Notes: generated by a model from the sequence alone, not told the origin. A DNA stretch of 14,722 nucleotides from RGIG1934 sp964492545 (GCA_964492545.1 CAZBKO010000054.1:1-14722); one strand, 5' to 3'; numbered from the stretch's first letter, positions 6,724 to 13,314 are shown. Translations and numbers: made by a program.

Positions 6724-7764
6724 ATGATAAAGAAATATTTAAACAGGTTGTTTATAGATGGACTGGGAGGAATGGCATTAGGACTCTTCTCGACATTAAT
6801 AATGGGAACAATACTGGGACAAATTGGAACGTTTGTAAAAGGAGATATTGGAGCATACATGATAGCAATTGCCAATGTTGCCAAGACCATAACCGGTGCA
6901 GGAATTGGTGTGGGAGTAGCAAGCAAATTCAAAGAAAGCCCATTGGTAACAGTAGCAGCCGCAGTTGCGGGTATGATAGGAGCATTTCCTGTAATATCAG
7001 AAGCATTTGTTATTGGAAAACCAGGAGAACCACTGGGAGCATTTGTTGCAGCATATGTAGCAATAGAAATCGGACATTTAGTATCAGGAAAGACAAAGAT
7101 AGATATACTTGTAACACCATTTGCATCAATACTTGCAGGCTCGGCAGTTGGATTCTTAGTTGGACCACCAATTACAAAATTCATGTACTGGGTTGGAGAA
7201 CTTGTAAATATCAACGTTGAAAAGCAGCCAATAATTGGAGGAATAATTGTATCAGTTCTTATGGGAATAATACTTACACTTCCAATCAGCTCGGCAGCAG
7301 TAGGAATTTCCATGGGACTCACAGGACTTGCGGCAGGCGCAGCTACAGTCGGATGCTGCTGTCAAATGGTAGGATTCGCAGTTGCAAGCTACAGGGAAAA
7401 CAAAATGGGCGGACTAGTTGCGCAGGGTGTTGGAACATCAATGCTGCAGATACCGAATATAGTAAAGAAGCCGGTTATATGGCTGCCACCTATAATAGCA
7501 AGCGCAGTGCTTGGACCAATAGCAAGTGCCGTGCTAAAAATGGTGAGCACACCGGTCGGATCAGGAATGGGCTCAGCAGGATTTGTGGGACAATTTGCTG
7601 CATATGACGCAATGGTTGCAGCAGGAACATCAATACCTGTTGTGATGATAGAGATAATGGTAATGCATTTCCTATTACCGGGAATAATAGCATTTTTCGT
7701 ATCAGAGGGAATGCGAAAAGCAGGATGGATTAAGAACGGAGACATGCTTCTTAAGACAGAATAA
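6724..7764 (+). CDS. PTS-type EIIC permease (PTS_EIIC_2 family), orphan
   Basis: This 346-aa, strongly hydrophobic protein resembles the PTS_EIIC_2 family (PF13303): membrane permease units related to sugar phosphotransferase IIC domains. Glycine- and alanine-rich membrane segments run from about residue 12 to 330, with the pattern FIDGLGGMALGLFSTLIMG at the start, a central GTSMLQIPNI stretch and a C-terminal MHFLLPGIIAFFVSEG. Three consecutive cysteines (VGCCCQ) sit in a mid-protein membrane region. The ATG follows AGGAAGGA by eight bases. No IIA, IIB or HPr gene is adjacent, and the protein has no fused IIB domain, so phosphorylating transport would need partners encoded elsewhere; it may instead be a facilitator for an unknown solute. 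It is followed after 26 bases by a coiled-coil membrane protein. Confidence 0.85.
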   Translation: MIKKYLNRLFIDGLGGMALGLFSTLIMGTILGQIGTFVKGDIGAYMIAIANVAKTITGAGIGVGVASKFKESPLVTVAAAVAGMIGAFPVISEAFVIGKPGEPLGAFVAAYVAIEIGHLVSGKTKIDILVTPFASILAGSAVGFLVGPPITKFMYWVGELVNINVEKQPIIGGIIVSVLMGIILTLPISSAAVGISMGLTGLAAGAATVGCCCQMVGFAVASYRENKMGGLVAQGVGTSMLQIPNIVKKPVIWLPPIIASAVLGPIASAVLKMVSTPVGSGMGSAGFVGQFAAYDAMVAAGTSIPVVMIEIMVMHFLLPGIIAFFVSEGMRKAGWIKNGDMLLKTE

Positions 7765-7790
7765 GGCGAGGGAAGGAAGGTCGCAAAATT

Positions 7791-8885
7791 ATGGATGAAC
7801 AGAATATTTTAAGCGGTGGGGCAAACGAATTGGCAGAGGTTAGACAGGCACTTGAAAATCAGGCCGCCATAAGAAATGAGATAGACAGATGCCAGATTGA
7901 AGTTCAAAGACTCGAAAAGCAGATAGCTGCAGAAGAGAAGCTGGTAGCCGATACCATCGAAACAACAGTTAATAAGAGAAGAAATGAAGTATCAAAAAGC
8001 TTCGATAAAGAAATAGCAAAAGAAAAAGAAGTGCTAAAAAATGCTAAGAACAAGAAGGCAAAAGAAAAAGACAAGGGAATGCGGGAAAGAATGAACTCTG
8101 AGACCTCGCATCTGGTTGAAGCAAACCGCGGTCTTCATTCTGAAATCAGAACAGCATTTGAACACCGAGGAATACCGGGTTATTGTGATTCGGCATGGTT
8201 TTATACATTATTTATGCCAAGAAGCATCAAAGAAATATTGATATTTGTAATAACAGCAGTATGCCTTATTCTCTTCGTACCATCAGTGCTGATAATGCTA
8301 ATCGGTGGAAAATGGTGGCTGAACATAATTATTTACATTGTGTATCTTATGATTGTGGCAGCTATATACGTAACCATATATTTGTTTACGAAGGATAAGG
8401 ACAAATCAATTCTTGTGGATATGCGCGAAAAACGTGTGGAAATTCAAAAAAATGAAAAAGAAATTAGAAATATACGCAAAGACATCAGAAATGACAGCGA
8501 CGAATCAATGTACAATTTGACAGAATTTGATACACAGATTAAAGAATCTGAGGAGACAATAAGCGACATTGTTGTGAAGAAGAATGACGCACTGGCAGAC
8601 TTTGAGCAGAACACGAAGCCCGCAATAATATCAGAGATAACTGAGAGAGATAAAGAGAGAATAGACGGATTAAAAAGCGAGCTGGAAAAAACAGGCTCAG
8701 CGAAGAGAGACAGTGAGCAGAAACAGCAGGAGCTCACAATGTCAATAACTCAGAAATACGAAGCATTTATGGGCAAGGATATGATGTCTCTTGAAAAAGT
8801 AGACGAAATGATTAAGCTGATAAATGAAGGTCAGGTCACAACAATATCAGAGGCGATTAACAAGATTAGAGCGACTATAGCTTAA
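7791..8885 (+). CDS. Coiled-coil membrane protein, unknown function
   Basis: The family is not recognised. The 364-aa protein has a long charged coiled coil at about residues 12-120, two membrane helices at about 147-172 and 176-199 with a very short turn (GGKWW), then a second coiled coil at about 200-310 and a helical C-terminal tail. Both coiled coils should lie on the same, probably cytoplasmic, side. The ATG follows GGGAAGGAAGG at a good distance and lies 26 bases after the permease stop, so the two are probably one operon. Its last 36 coding bases and stop overlap the convergent yyaC-like gene. The hairpin-with-coiled-coils plan resembles the minus-strand protein at 4805-5806, but I see no clear sequence similarity. 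A scaffold or tether role is only a guess. Confidence 0.8.
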   Translation: MDEQNILSGGANELAEVRQALENQAAIRNEIDRCQIEVQRLEKQIAAEEKLVADTIETTVNKRRNEVSKSFDKEIAKEKEVLKNAKNKKAKEKDKGMRERMNSETSHLVEANRGLHSEIRTAFEHRGIPGYCDSAWFYTLFMPRSIKEILIFVITAVCLILFVPSVLIMLIGGKWWLNIIIYIVYLMIVAAIYVTIYLFTKDKDKSILVDMREKRVEIQKNEKEIRNIRKDIRNDSDESMYNLTEFDTQIKESEETISDIVVKKNDALADFEQNTKPAIISEITERDKERIDGLKSELEKTGSAKRDSEQKQQELTMSITQKYEAFMGKDMMSLEKVDEMIKLINEGQVTTISEAINKIRATIA

Positions 8886-9413
8886 TTCAAAAAAAGTCAG
8901 ACCGCCACTAATAGAGTCAGCAAGGCGCATTACAGTGGACAGCCTTGTAGACTGAAGAACCATAGAATCTAAGAGCCCCGAAACATTTACTATACCGGTT
9001 ATGGAGAGATGCCCAACATGGGGGAGAGTCTTCTTAACACCAAGACCGGGCTTGAGAGGTGAATCATTCAGGGTCACATATCCAACATGAGCGGATGTAC
9101 CAATAGAAGCATCAATCGCAATGACAAGCGCATTGCGGTGGTGCTTATTTATTTGCAGCAAAGTATCGCTCAGATTAAGAGCATGAACGGGATGCGATAG
9201 AGTTCCGTATATGGTGAAACCATTAATGCGCCGTTTGGAGAGCTTGTAGCCCACCATAGGTCCGAGGCTGTCTCCGGTGGAACAATCAGTGCCAATGCAC
9301 AAAAACACAATATCAGTAAATGCATTTTCATTCATATATGCCTGTGCCATTATAGTTAATTTTCTGCCAAAATCTATTGAAGAATATTTTTCGCGGGAAT
9401 CAAAGTAATACAT
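8847..9413 (-). CDS. yyaC: YyaC-like spore protein (DUF1256, Gpr-like fold)
   Basis: The 188-aa protein matches the YyaC/DUF1256 sporulation family, thought to be structurally related to the germination protease Gpr. Characteristic blocks are CIGTDCSTGDSLGPMVG (39-55), AIDASIG (99-105) and KPGLGVKKTLPHVGHLSITG (121-140). The ATG has GGAGGT at a normal distance (9422-9427). Its presence implies that the host can form spores or descends from spore formers. The last 12 residues and the stop codon are encoded on the opposite strand of the end of the coiled-coil gene, a 39-bp tail-to-tail overlap. A proteolytic role for this family has been proposed but I cannot confirm catalytic residues here. 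Confidence 0.9.
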   Translation of the reverse strand: MYYFDSREKYSSIDFGRKLTIMAQAYMNENAFTDIVFLCIGTDCSTGDSLGPMVGYKLSKRRINGFTIYGTLSHPVHALNLSDTLLQINKHHRNALVIAIDASIGTSAHVGYVTLNDSPLKPGLGVKKTLPHVGHLSITGIVNVSGLLDSMVLQSTRLSTVMRLADSISGGLTFFELSYSRSNLVNRL

Positions 9414-9452
9414 TTATATATACCTCCATATGCAACAATATTATTATTAACA

Positions 9453-9470
9453 GAATAATATGAATTATTC
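9453..9470. repeat. Short palindrome upstream of yyaC-like gene
   Basis: GAATAAT-ATGA-ATTATTC is a perfect 7-bp inverted repeat about 25 bases upstream of the yyaC ribosome site. It may be an operator or chance AT-rich symmetry. On the minus strand it contains CATATTA, similar to forespore sigma-factor -10 boxes, but the upstream GCATT is 17 bases away, a poor spacing. Confidence 0.35.
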
Positions 9471-9537
9471 GTGTGACAAAATGCCTCAGTAAACTGGCGA
9501 AAAGTGTCTAAAATATTAGGGGCTGCGCCACACTGGT

Positions 9538-9570
9538 TTGACAAAATATTTCAATTATTAGTGGTACAAT
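9538..9570 (+). promoter_or_regulatory. Possible promoter of the LysM operon
   Basis: TGG-TACAAT (9562-9570) is an extended -10 with one mismatch. A perfect TTGACA lies at 9538-9543, but its 21-bp spacing is too long for a normal promoter, so the extended -10 may act largely on its own. An imperfect inverted repeat at 9487-9535 (CAGT..TGGCG / CGCCA.ACTG) lies immediately upstream and could bind a regulator. Confidence 0.45.
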
Positions 9571-9629
9571 CTATGAAAGCATAAAGGTTGCGATGTGGAA
9601 TTGTCCGCAAAACAGAAATGGAGGGTGCT

Positions 9630-10733
9630 GTGATAGAAATAATATACAGGGAAGACGATAACATAGGTGAGGAAATATCTGTGAGACTGCCAAAAAACAT
9701 CAAGCAGATAGGTGATACCAATGGAAATAAGAAAGTTTACTTTGAAGAACAGGTCATTAATATGCTTAAAGAAAAACCATCTTATGGTGTATTACTTGGA
9801 AAGGTTAAACGAGTCAGCAATTGTTCCTATGTATTTATTAATGGAGCGGTAATCGCAAATGGAGATAAAAGAAATATTGATTTTGGCGACAAAGTGTGGA
9901 CAGGCATTTATGAGGACATTCACAGCTATTACAGCAGTTTGGAAATAGTTGGATGGTATGCAAGCGAGGAAACAAAAAATATTTCATTGGAGACGGCAAA
10001 GAAAATACAGCTTGATAATTTTCCGGGGAATGACAGGATATGCATACTTAGCGATTTGTCTGAAAATGATGAAAATCTCTACCATTACAACAACGGCGCA
10101 ATGGAAAATTTAGGCGGATATTATGTATATTTTGAAAAAAATCCAGAATTTGAGAGGTATATGACAAGGGTTAAAGCCCTGGATGAGTTGTTCAGTGGGG
10201 AGGCCAAAGCCGAGGATGAAGGGGTGAAGGAAACAGAGGATATTCCGGAAAAGAAATATAACTTCAAGGGAATGATACCTTCATATATGGTCATTGCATT
10301 GCTGCTTGCAATCATTGTCGTTATGAATAATTACAGTCAGATTAGCAGCATCAAGGCAAGTCTGTCCGATATTGCAGGAAATCTGGTAAACACAAAGGTA
10401 ACGCAGGCTGATACAACAATGGTTCAGCCTGTAATTGAAAATCTACCGGGAGAGGTGGAGACCACAACTCCAAAAGAAACTACAACCAAGGCTGAAAAAA
10501 AGACAGAGGAAAGTACAACCAAGCCTAAGAAAAAGGAGGAGGAGAGTACAACAAAGGCTGATGTTCAGCCGGTGGTTGAGCCTAAGTACTATACAGTAAA
10601 AAAAGGTGAGACCTTATCAGACATAAGCAGGAAAATCTACAACAACCTTACAATGGTGGAGGATATCATGAAAGTCAATAAAATCAAAGACCAGAACCTT
10701 ATATTGGAGGGACAGAAAATTATACTTCCTTAA
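9630..10733 (+). CDS. Membrane-anchored LysM protein with MPN/JAMM-like N-terminal domain
   Basis: The GTG at 9630 is chosen because GGAGG ends five bases before it; in-frame TTG (9588) and ATG (9618) lack ribosome sites. From the GTG it is 367 aa. Residues about 30-180 form a globular domain whose pattern (YGVLLGKV at 52-59, IVGWYASE at 106-113, then a SLETAKK helix, ICILSDL, and a final GGYYVYF strand) resembles an MPN/JAMM fold; the HxH metal ligands expected after GWY are replaced by Ala-Ser-Glu. One TM helix spans 215-236. A Thr/Lys/Glu linker with an 11-residue repeat follows (about 285-310), then a C-terminal LysM domain (320-367; YYTVKKGETLSDISRKIY), which binds peptidoglycan GlcNAc. 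The likely topology is N-in, LysM outside. LysM and TM are secure; the MPN assignment is inference. It heads a cluster with DUF5711 and CvpA genes. Confidence 0.85.
   Translation: MIEIIYREDDNIGEEISVRLPKNIKQIGDTNGNKKVYFEEQVINMLKEKPSYGVLLGKVKRVSNCSYVFINGAVIANGDKRNIDFGDKVWTGIYEDIHSYYSSLEIVGWYASEETKNISLETAKKIQLDNFPGNDRICILSDLSENDENLYHYNNGAMENLGGYYVYFEKNPEFERYMTRVKALDELFSGEAKAEDEGVKETEDIPEKKYNFKGMIPSYMVIALLLAIIVVMNNYSQISSIKASLSDIAGNLVNTKVTQADTTMVQPVIENLPGEVETTTPKETTTKAEKKTEESTTKPKKKEEESTTKADVQPVVEPKYYTVKKGETLSDISRKIYNNLTMVEDIMKVNKIKDQNLILEGQKIILP
10482..10562 (+). repeat. 33-bp in-frame tandem repeat in LysM-protein linker
   Basis: About 2.4 units of 33 bp encode an 11-residue period beginning with TTK (TTKAEKKTEES, TTKPKKKEEES, TTKAD). 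The units differ by substitutions, so the repeat is diverged. It forms the linker crossing the wall space between the membrane helix and LysM domain, where length variation would be tolerated. Confidence 0.75.
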
Positions 10734-10796
10734 TCAATAAATATATTGTATACTATTATTTATCAATTAACGTTAGTACAAAAGGAAGCGTAATCA

Positions 10797-11918
10797 ATGA
10801 AGAAAAGGAAAGTTTTATATATAGTAATTTTATGCGTGGCAATTGCAGCGGGAATAGGAGCATTTGCATATAAGACGTATTTGGAAAATAAGACTTTTAG
10901 TGATTATAATGTTGATGCCAAGAAGACCATTGACAGAAACATCAATTATACTTATTACAAATATGCGGATGGAATTCTGTGCTATACAGATGATGGAATC
11001 AGCTACGTTGAGTCAGGCAGGGAAGTGTGGAATCATGCATTTGAGATGAAGAAGCCGGTAATAGATATATGTGGTGACTACATTGCCATCGGTGAGTTTA
11101 AGTCAAATAAGGTTGAGTTGTATGGAATTGATGGAAGTTCTTCCTCAATAACAGTGAAGTATCCACTGATTAATGTGGAGGTTTCAGAGCAGGGAATCGT
11201 GGCAGCAGTTCTTGAGGATGAGAAAGCCAACTATTTTCAGGTCAGCGACAGCGAGGGAAACGAGCTTGTAACAGGACGAACTGTTTTAAAAGGAAATGGT
11301 TATCCAATGGATTTTTCGTTATCTCAGGATGGAACCAAGATGATTGTTTCATATATATATGTGAGCAGTGGTGTCTCTCAATCAAAGGTGCTGTTCTATA
11401 ATTTTTCGGAAATAGGACAGAATTCCACAGACCGAATGGTTGGTGGATTTAACCAATACACATCCACAATTGTTCCAGAGGTCGAATTTGTAAATAATAA
11501 TACAGCAGTTGCCTGGGGCGACAATATGTTCACGATATATAAGATGAAGGAAAAGCCATCCATTGTTAAAGAAATCAAATTTGACGATAAGGTGAAGAGT
11601 ATTTTCTACAGTGGAAGCTATATTGGTATAGTATTTGAGAGCGACGATTCTCAGAGTGCGTACAAGCTTAAGGTATACGACCTTGACGGTTCGAACATTT
11701 ATACAACAAATATAGACAGCGGTTATACGGAAATTCAATTCGCAGGCGACTGCATTCTTAAATACAGCGATACGAATTGCCAGTTGATTTCAGTAAATGA
11801 TGTTATTAAGTTTGAACATACATTTGATGTTGGAATTACGCGAATGATTCCGGTTAAGGGCAACAGTAAATATGTGCTGATTAGCAGTGATGAAATACAG
11901 CAGATAAGTCTCAAGTAG
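10797..11918 (+). CDS. DUF5711 family protein, membrane-anchored, propeller-like
   Basis: The 373-aa protein matches my knowledge of DUF5711, found in Clostridia and without a known biochemical role. It begins with a short basic segment and one hydrophobic helix (about 5-25), an uncleaved anchor or signal sequence, so the rest should be extracellular. Residues about 45-373 alternate short beta-strand patterns with turns (GILCYTDDGISYV, PVIDICGDYIAIGE, AVAWGDNMFTIY, YIGIVFESDD), consistent with a beta-propeller. The ATG follows AAGGAAG by eight bases. It lies 63 bases after the LysM gene, in a gap with an imperfect AT-rich palindrome (10737-10763), and 24 bases before cvpA. The context suggests a role at the cell envelope. 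Confidence 0.82.
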   Translation: MKKRKVLYIVILCVAIAAGIGAFAYKTYLENKTFSDYNVDAKKTIDRNINYTYYKYADGILCYTDDGISYVESGREVWNHAFEMKKPVIDICGDYIAIGEFKSNKVELYGIDGSSSSITVKYPLINVEVSEQGIVAAVLEDEKANYFQVSDSEGNELVTGRTVLKGNGYPMDFSLSQDGTKMIVSYIYVSSGVSQSKVLFYNFSEIGQNSTDRMVGGFNQYTSTIVPEVEFVNNNTAVAWGDNMFTIYKMKEKPSIVKEIKFDDKVKSIFYSGSYIGIVFESDDSQSAYKLKVYDLDGSNIYTTNIDSGYTEIQFAGDCILKYSDTNCQLISVNDVIKFEHTFDVGITRMIPVKGNSKYVLISSDEIQQISLK

Positions 11919-11942
11919 AATACATATAGGAGAGGTGATCAT

Positions 11943-12644
11943 ATGAGTGGATTAGTTATGTTAGTTGTTATTGCAATTATTGGAATTGCAGCTTTTAGTG
12001 GATATAAGAGAGGATTTGTGCATATAGCATTTACACTTGCAGCAACGGTGGTTGCAATTTTGCTGTCATCAGCATTATCACAGCCGGTGGGCAGGATGCT
12101 TAAGGAGAAGACACCGCTGTATGACAATATTAACAAGCAGGTCAATGAATATATTGGAAAATACATTGGTGATGAATTTGATATGAAGACAACTGAATTA
12201 TCAGATGATATTCTCAAAAAGATACCAATACCAGCATCAATCAGCAGCATGCTTAAGGATAACAATAATACAGAGGTAATCAAGAAGCTTGGAGCAAAGA
12301 ATCTTGGTGAATACATAAGCGGTGAGCTCACAATGATAATAATAAATGCTATTGCATATATTGCTATATTTATTATTGTTACAATAATCCTTAGAATTTT
12401 GATAGGTGTGCTTGATGTAATTGCAAGAGTACCGGTTATCAAGGAACTCAATCGAAGTCTTGGACTTGTGATTGGAATATTTGAAGGTATGCTGATAGTA
12501 TGGCTGTTATGCCTTGTAGTAACAGGACTTGGGGGAACGGCTGCAGGCCAGGATATCATGAAGCAGGTTAGCGGTAGTGATGTGTTATCATTTATATATA
12601 AGAGCAATCCACTGCTAAAAATGTTTTCTACATTGACGAAATAG
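11943..12644 (+). CDS. CvpA family membrane protein
   Basis: The 233-aa protein belongs to the CvpA (colicin V production) family of inner-membrane proteins, linked to envelope homeostasis and, in E. coli, colicin V export and purF expression. Hydrophobic helices lie near 2-17, 25-46, 132-161 and 172-198; the family features are GYKRGFVH after the first helix and NRSLGLVIGIFEGMLIVWLL at the fourth. A larger soluble loop (about 55-130) lies between the second and third helices, longer than in the E. coli protein. A very strong ribosome site (GGAGAGGTGATC) precedes the ATG. It is 24 bases after the DUF5711 gene, so co-transcription is likely. Confidence 0.9.
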   Translation: MSGLVMLVVIAIIGIAAFSGYKRGFVHIAFTLAATVVAILLSSALSQPVGRMLKEKTPLYDNINKQVNEYIGKYIGDEFDMKTTELSDDILKKIPIPASISSMLKDNNNTEVIKKLGAKNLGEYISGELTMIIINAIAYIAIFIIVTIILRILIGVLDVIARVPVIKELNRSLGLVIGIFEGMLIVWLLCLVVTGLGGTAAGQDIMKQVSGSDVLSFIYKSNPLLKMFSTLTK

Positions 12645-12673
12645 ATTGAGGTTACATACGAGGGTTTGGGAAA

Positions 12674-12895
12674 ATGATTAATATTGGGATATGTGATGAT
12701 AACATAACGGAACAGACAAAAATAAAGACATTATGTCAGAAGTATTTTTCTGAGCACGAGCAAAAGCATGAGTATATTTTATTTTCCAGTGGAGAGGAGG
12801 TTCTTAAGTATTGCAGAGAACAATCCGCAGGGAGAATAGATATACGCTTTCTTTATCAAAGAAAAATAAGTAAAATAGTACTTGACGAAACATAA
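12674..12895 (+). pseudogene. Truncated response regulator (N-terminal half of REC domain)
   Basis: The first 57 or so residues look like the start of an AgrA/LytTR-type response regulator: INIGICDDN with the paired acidic residues, a first helix, and ILFSSGEEVLKYC. In such proteins the next strand would carry the phosphorylated Asp (FLD). Here the sequence turns into RFLYQRKISKIVLDET and stops at 12895, without the phosphosite, the rest of the receiver, or any DNA-binding domain. The stop lies inside the tRNA-Cys promoter spacer. The reading frame starts 29 bases after cvpA with GAGGG upstream of its ATG, so it may still be translated. A perfect 7-bp inverted repeat (TTTCTTT-atc-AAAGAAA, 12848-12864) sits at the point where similarity ends, marking the likely breakpoint. 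Confidence 0.75.
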
Positions 12896-12910
12896 ATCTA
12901 TTGCTATAAT
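12882..12910 (+). promoter_or_regulatory. Consensus promoter of tRNA-Cys
   Basis: TTGACG (12882-12887) and TATAAT (12905-12910) are separated by exactly 17 bp. Predicted initiation is near 12917, at the first bases of the hairpin described next. Confidence 0.85.
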
Positions 12911-12915
12911 GTAAT

Positions 12916-12936
12916 AGCTGTCGAGCTTCGACAGCT
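12916..12936 (+). other. Perfect hairpin in the 5' leader of tRNA-Cys
   Basis: AGCTGTCGA (12916-12924), loop GCT, TCGACAGCT (12928-12936): nine perfectly paired bases with about half G+C. It lies between the -10 box and the tRNA (first base 12943) and would make up nearly the whole leader removed by RNase P. No U-tract follows, so it is not a terminator. It may instead be an operator in DNA. Confidence 0.7.
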
Positions 12937-12942
12937 CAAAAT

Positions 12943-13013
12943 GGCGACATAGCCAAGTGGTAAGGCTCCGGTCTGCAACACCGTCATCACCAGTTCAAAT
13001 CTGGTTGTCGCCT
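12943..13013 (+). tRNA. tRNA-Cys (anticodon GCA)
   Basis: The 71-nt cloverleaf has acceptor stem GGCGACA / TGTCGCC (13006-13012), D-arm GCC...GGC with AAGTGGTAA loop, anticodon GCA at 12975-12977, and T-loop TTCAAAT flanked by CCAG / CTGG. The discriminator is U and CCA is not encoded, so it must be added enzymatically. The anticodon stem has one C-U mismatch at its base (27-43); the other four pairs are good. A consensus promoter and a terminator make this a single-gene unit. Confidence 0.96.
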
Positions 13014-13020
13014 CTTATGT

Positions 13021-13049
13021 AAAGCATCGCATTGCGCGGTGCTTTTTTT
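13021..13049 (+). terminator. Intrinsic terminator of tRNA-Cys
   Basis: AAAGCATCGC (13021-13030), loop ATTGC, GCGGTGCTTT (13036-13045) with one G-U pair, followed by a run of Ts to 13049. It begins seven bases after the tRNA. Confidence 0.93.
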
Positions 13050-13069
13050 GTCGAAGAAATCTTTGCTTC

Positions 13070-13098
13070 TTGACAAATAATAACATTAATGGTATTTT
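13070..13098 (+). promoter_or_regulatory. Promoter of riboswitch-controlled operon
   Basis: TTGACA (13070-13075, perfect) and TATTTT (13093-13098) are 17 bp apart. Transcription would start near 13105, at or just inside the first paired strand of the riboswitch, so the start must be close to 13100 if P1 is to form fully. Confidence 0.7.
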
Positions 13099-13100
13099 AC

Positions 13101-13183
13101 TAACAAGGGCAAAATCGTGGAAATGCGATGACGCAAAGTTAGAAGTCTAAAGGGAGTGGACGATAATGGCACGTGGGTTGTTA
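13101..13183 (+). ncRNA. Cyclic di-GMP-I riboswitch (GEMM-I) aptamer
   Basis: The element matches the c-di-GMP-I class. P1 is TAACAA (13101-13106) paired with TTGTTA (13178-13183). Next come the conserved AGGGCAAA, a six-pair P2 closed by a GAAA tetraloop (13114-13129), and the hallmark GACGCAAAG. The third arm contains GTCTAAAGG as the putative tetraloop receptor, followed by ATGGCACG and GGGTTG at the ligand-binding 3' side. The G-rich junction of c-di-GMP binders appears kept, so c-di-GMP rather than cGAMP is the expected ligand. It lies between a good promoter and a terminator-like hairpin, upstream of an unknown protein and a lipoprotein, matching the usual use of this class for surface genes. 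Confidence 0.9.
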
Positions 13184-13207
13184 TGAATAACTTTCTATGA
13201 TAGTTCG

Positions 13208-13245
13208 ACTGCAATAATGGCTATAGGCTGTTTTTGCAGTTTTTT
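13208..13245 (+). terminator. Terminator-like expression platform of the riboswitch
   Basis: ACTGCAA (13208-13214) pairs with TTGCAGT (13234-13240) around a 19-base loop, followed by TTTTT. Between the aptamer and this hairpin, GTTATGAATAAC (13180-13191) can form a small hairpin that competes for the 3' strand of P1, giving a plausible switch. The direction of control (ON or OFF with ligand) cannot be decided by eye. Confidence 0.65.
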
Positions 13246-13250
13246 AATTG

Positions 13251-13314
13251 AGAAAATTTCGTTCTATCAATTAAAAACGCTCTGCAGATGTGCACAAATT
13301 CGTAAGGAAAATGT
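13251..13314. repeat. Dispersed repeat, copy 2
   Basis: It matches copy 1 (4411-4474), with a 27-base identical core at 13288-13314. Here it lies in the leader of the riboswitch-controlled operon, between the terminator and the ribosome site of the 148-aa gene. Its first part is inside a perfect 11-bp inverted repeat (TTTTTAATTGA 13241-13251 / TCAATTAAAAA 13267-13277) that also uses the U-tract of the preceding terminator. Confidence 0.85.

Noticed and set aside
6642..7322. 226-aa open frame antisense to the EIIC gene
   Set aside because: It lacks a ribosome site, is a Pro/Ile/Thr-rich mirror of a glycine/alanine-rich membrane protein, and the plus-strand gene has a clear family match.
11939..12607. 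222-aa open frame antisense to cvpA
   Set aside because: It is a shadow of the CvpA gene in a complementary frame, with no start signals and no domain features.
12943..13013. tRNA-Cys as an integration site for a mobile element
   Set aside because: No integrase, no duplicated tRNA 3' end and no element boundary were seen downstream; the repeat nearby is unrelated to the tRNA sequence.
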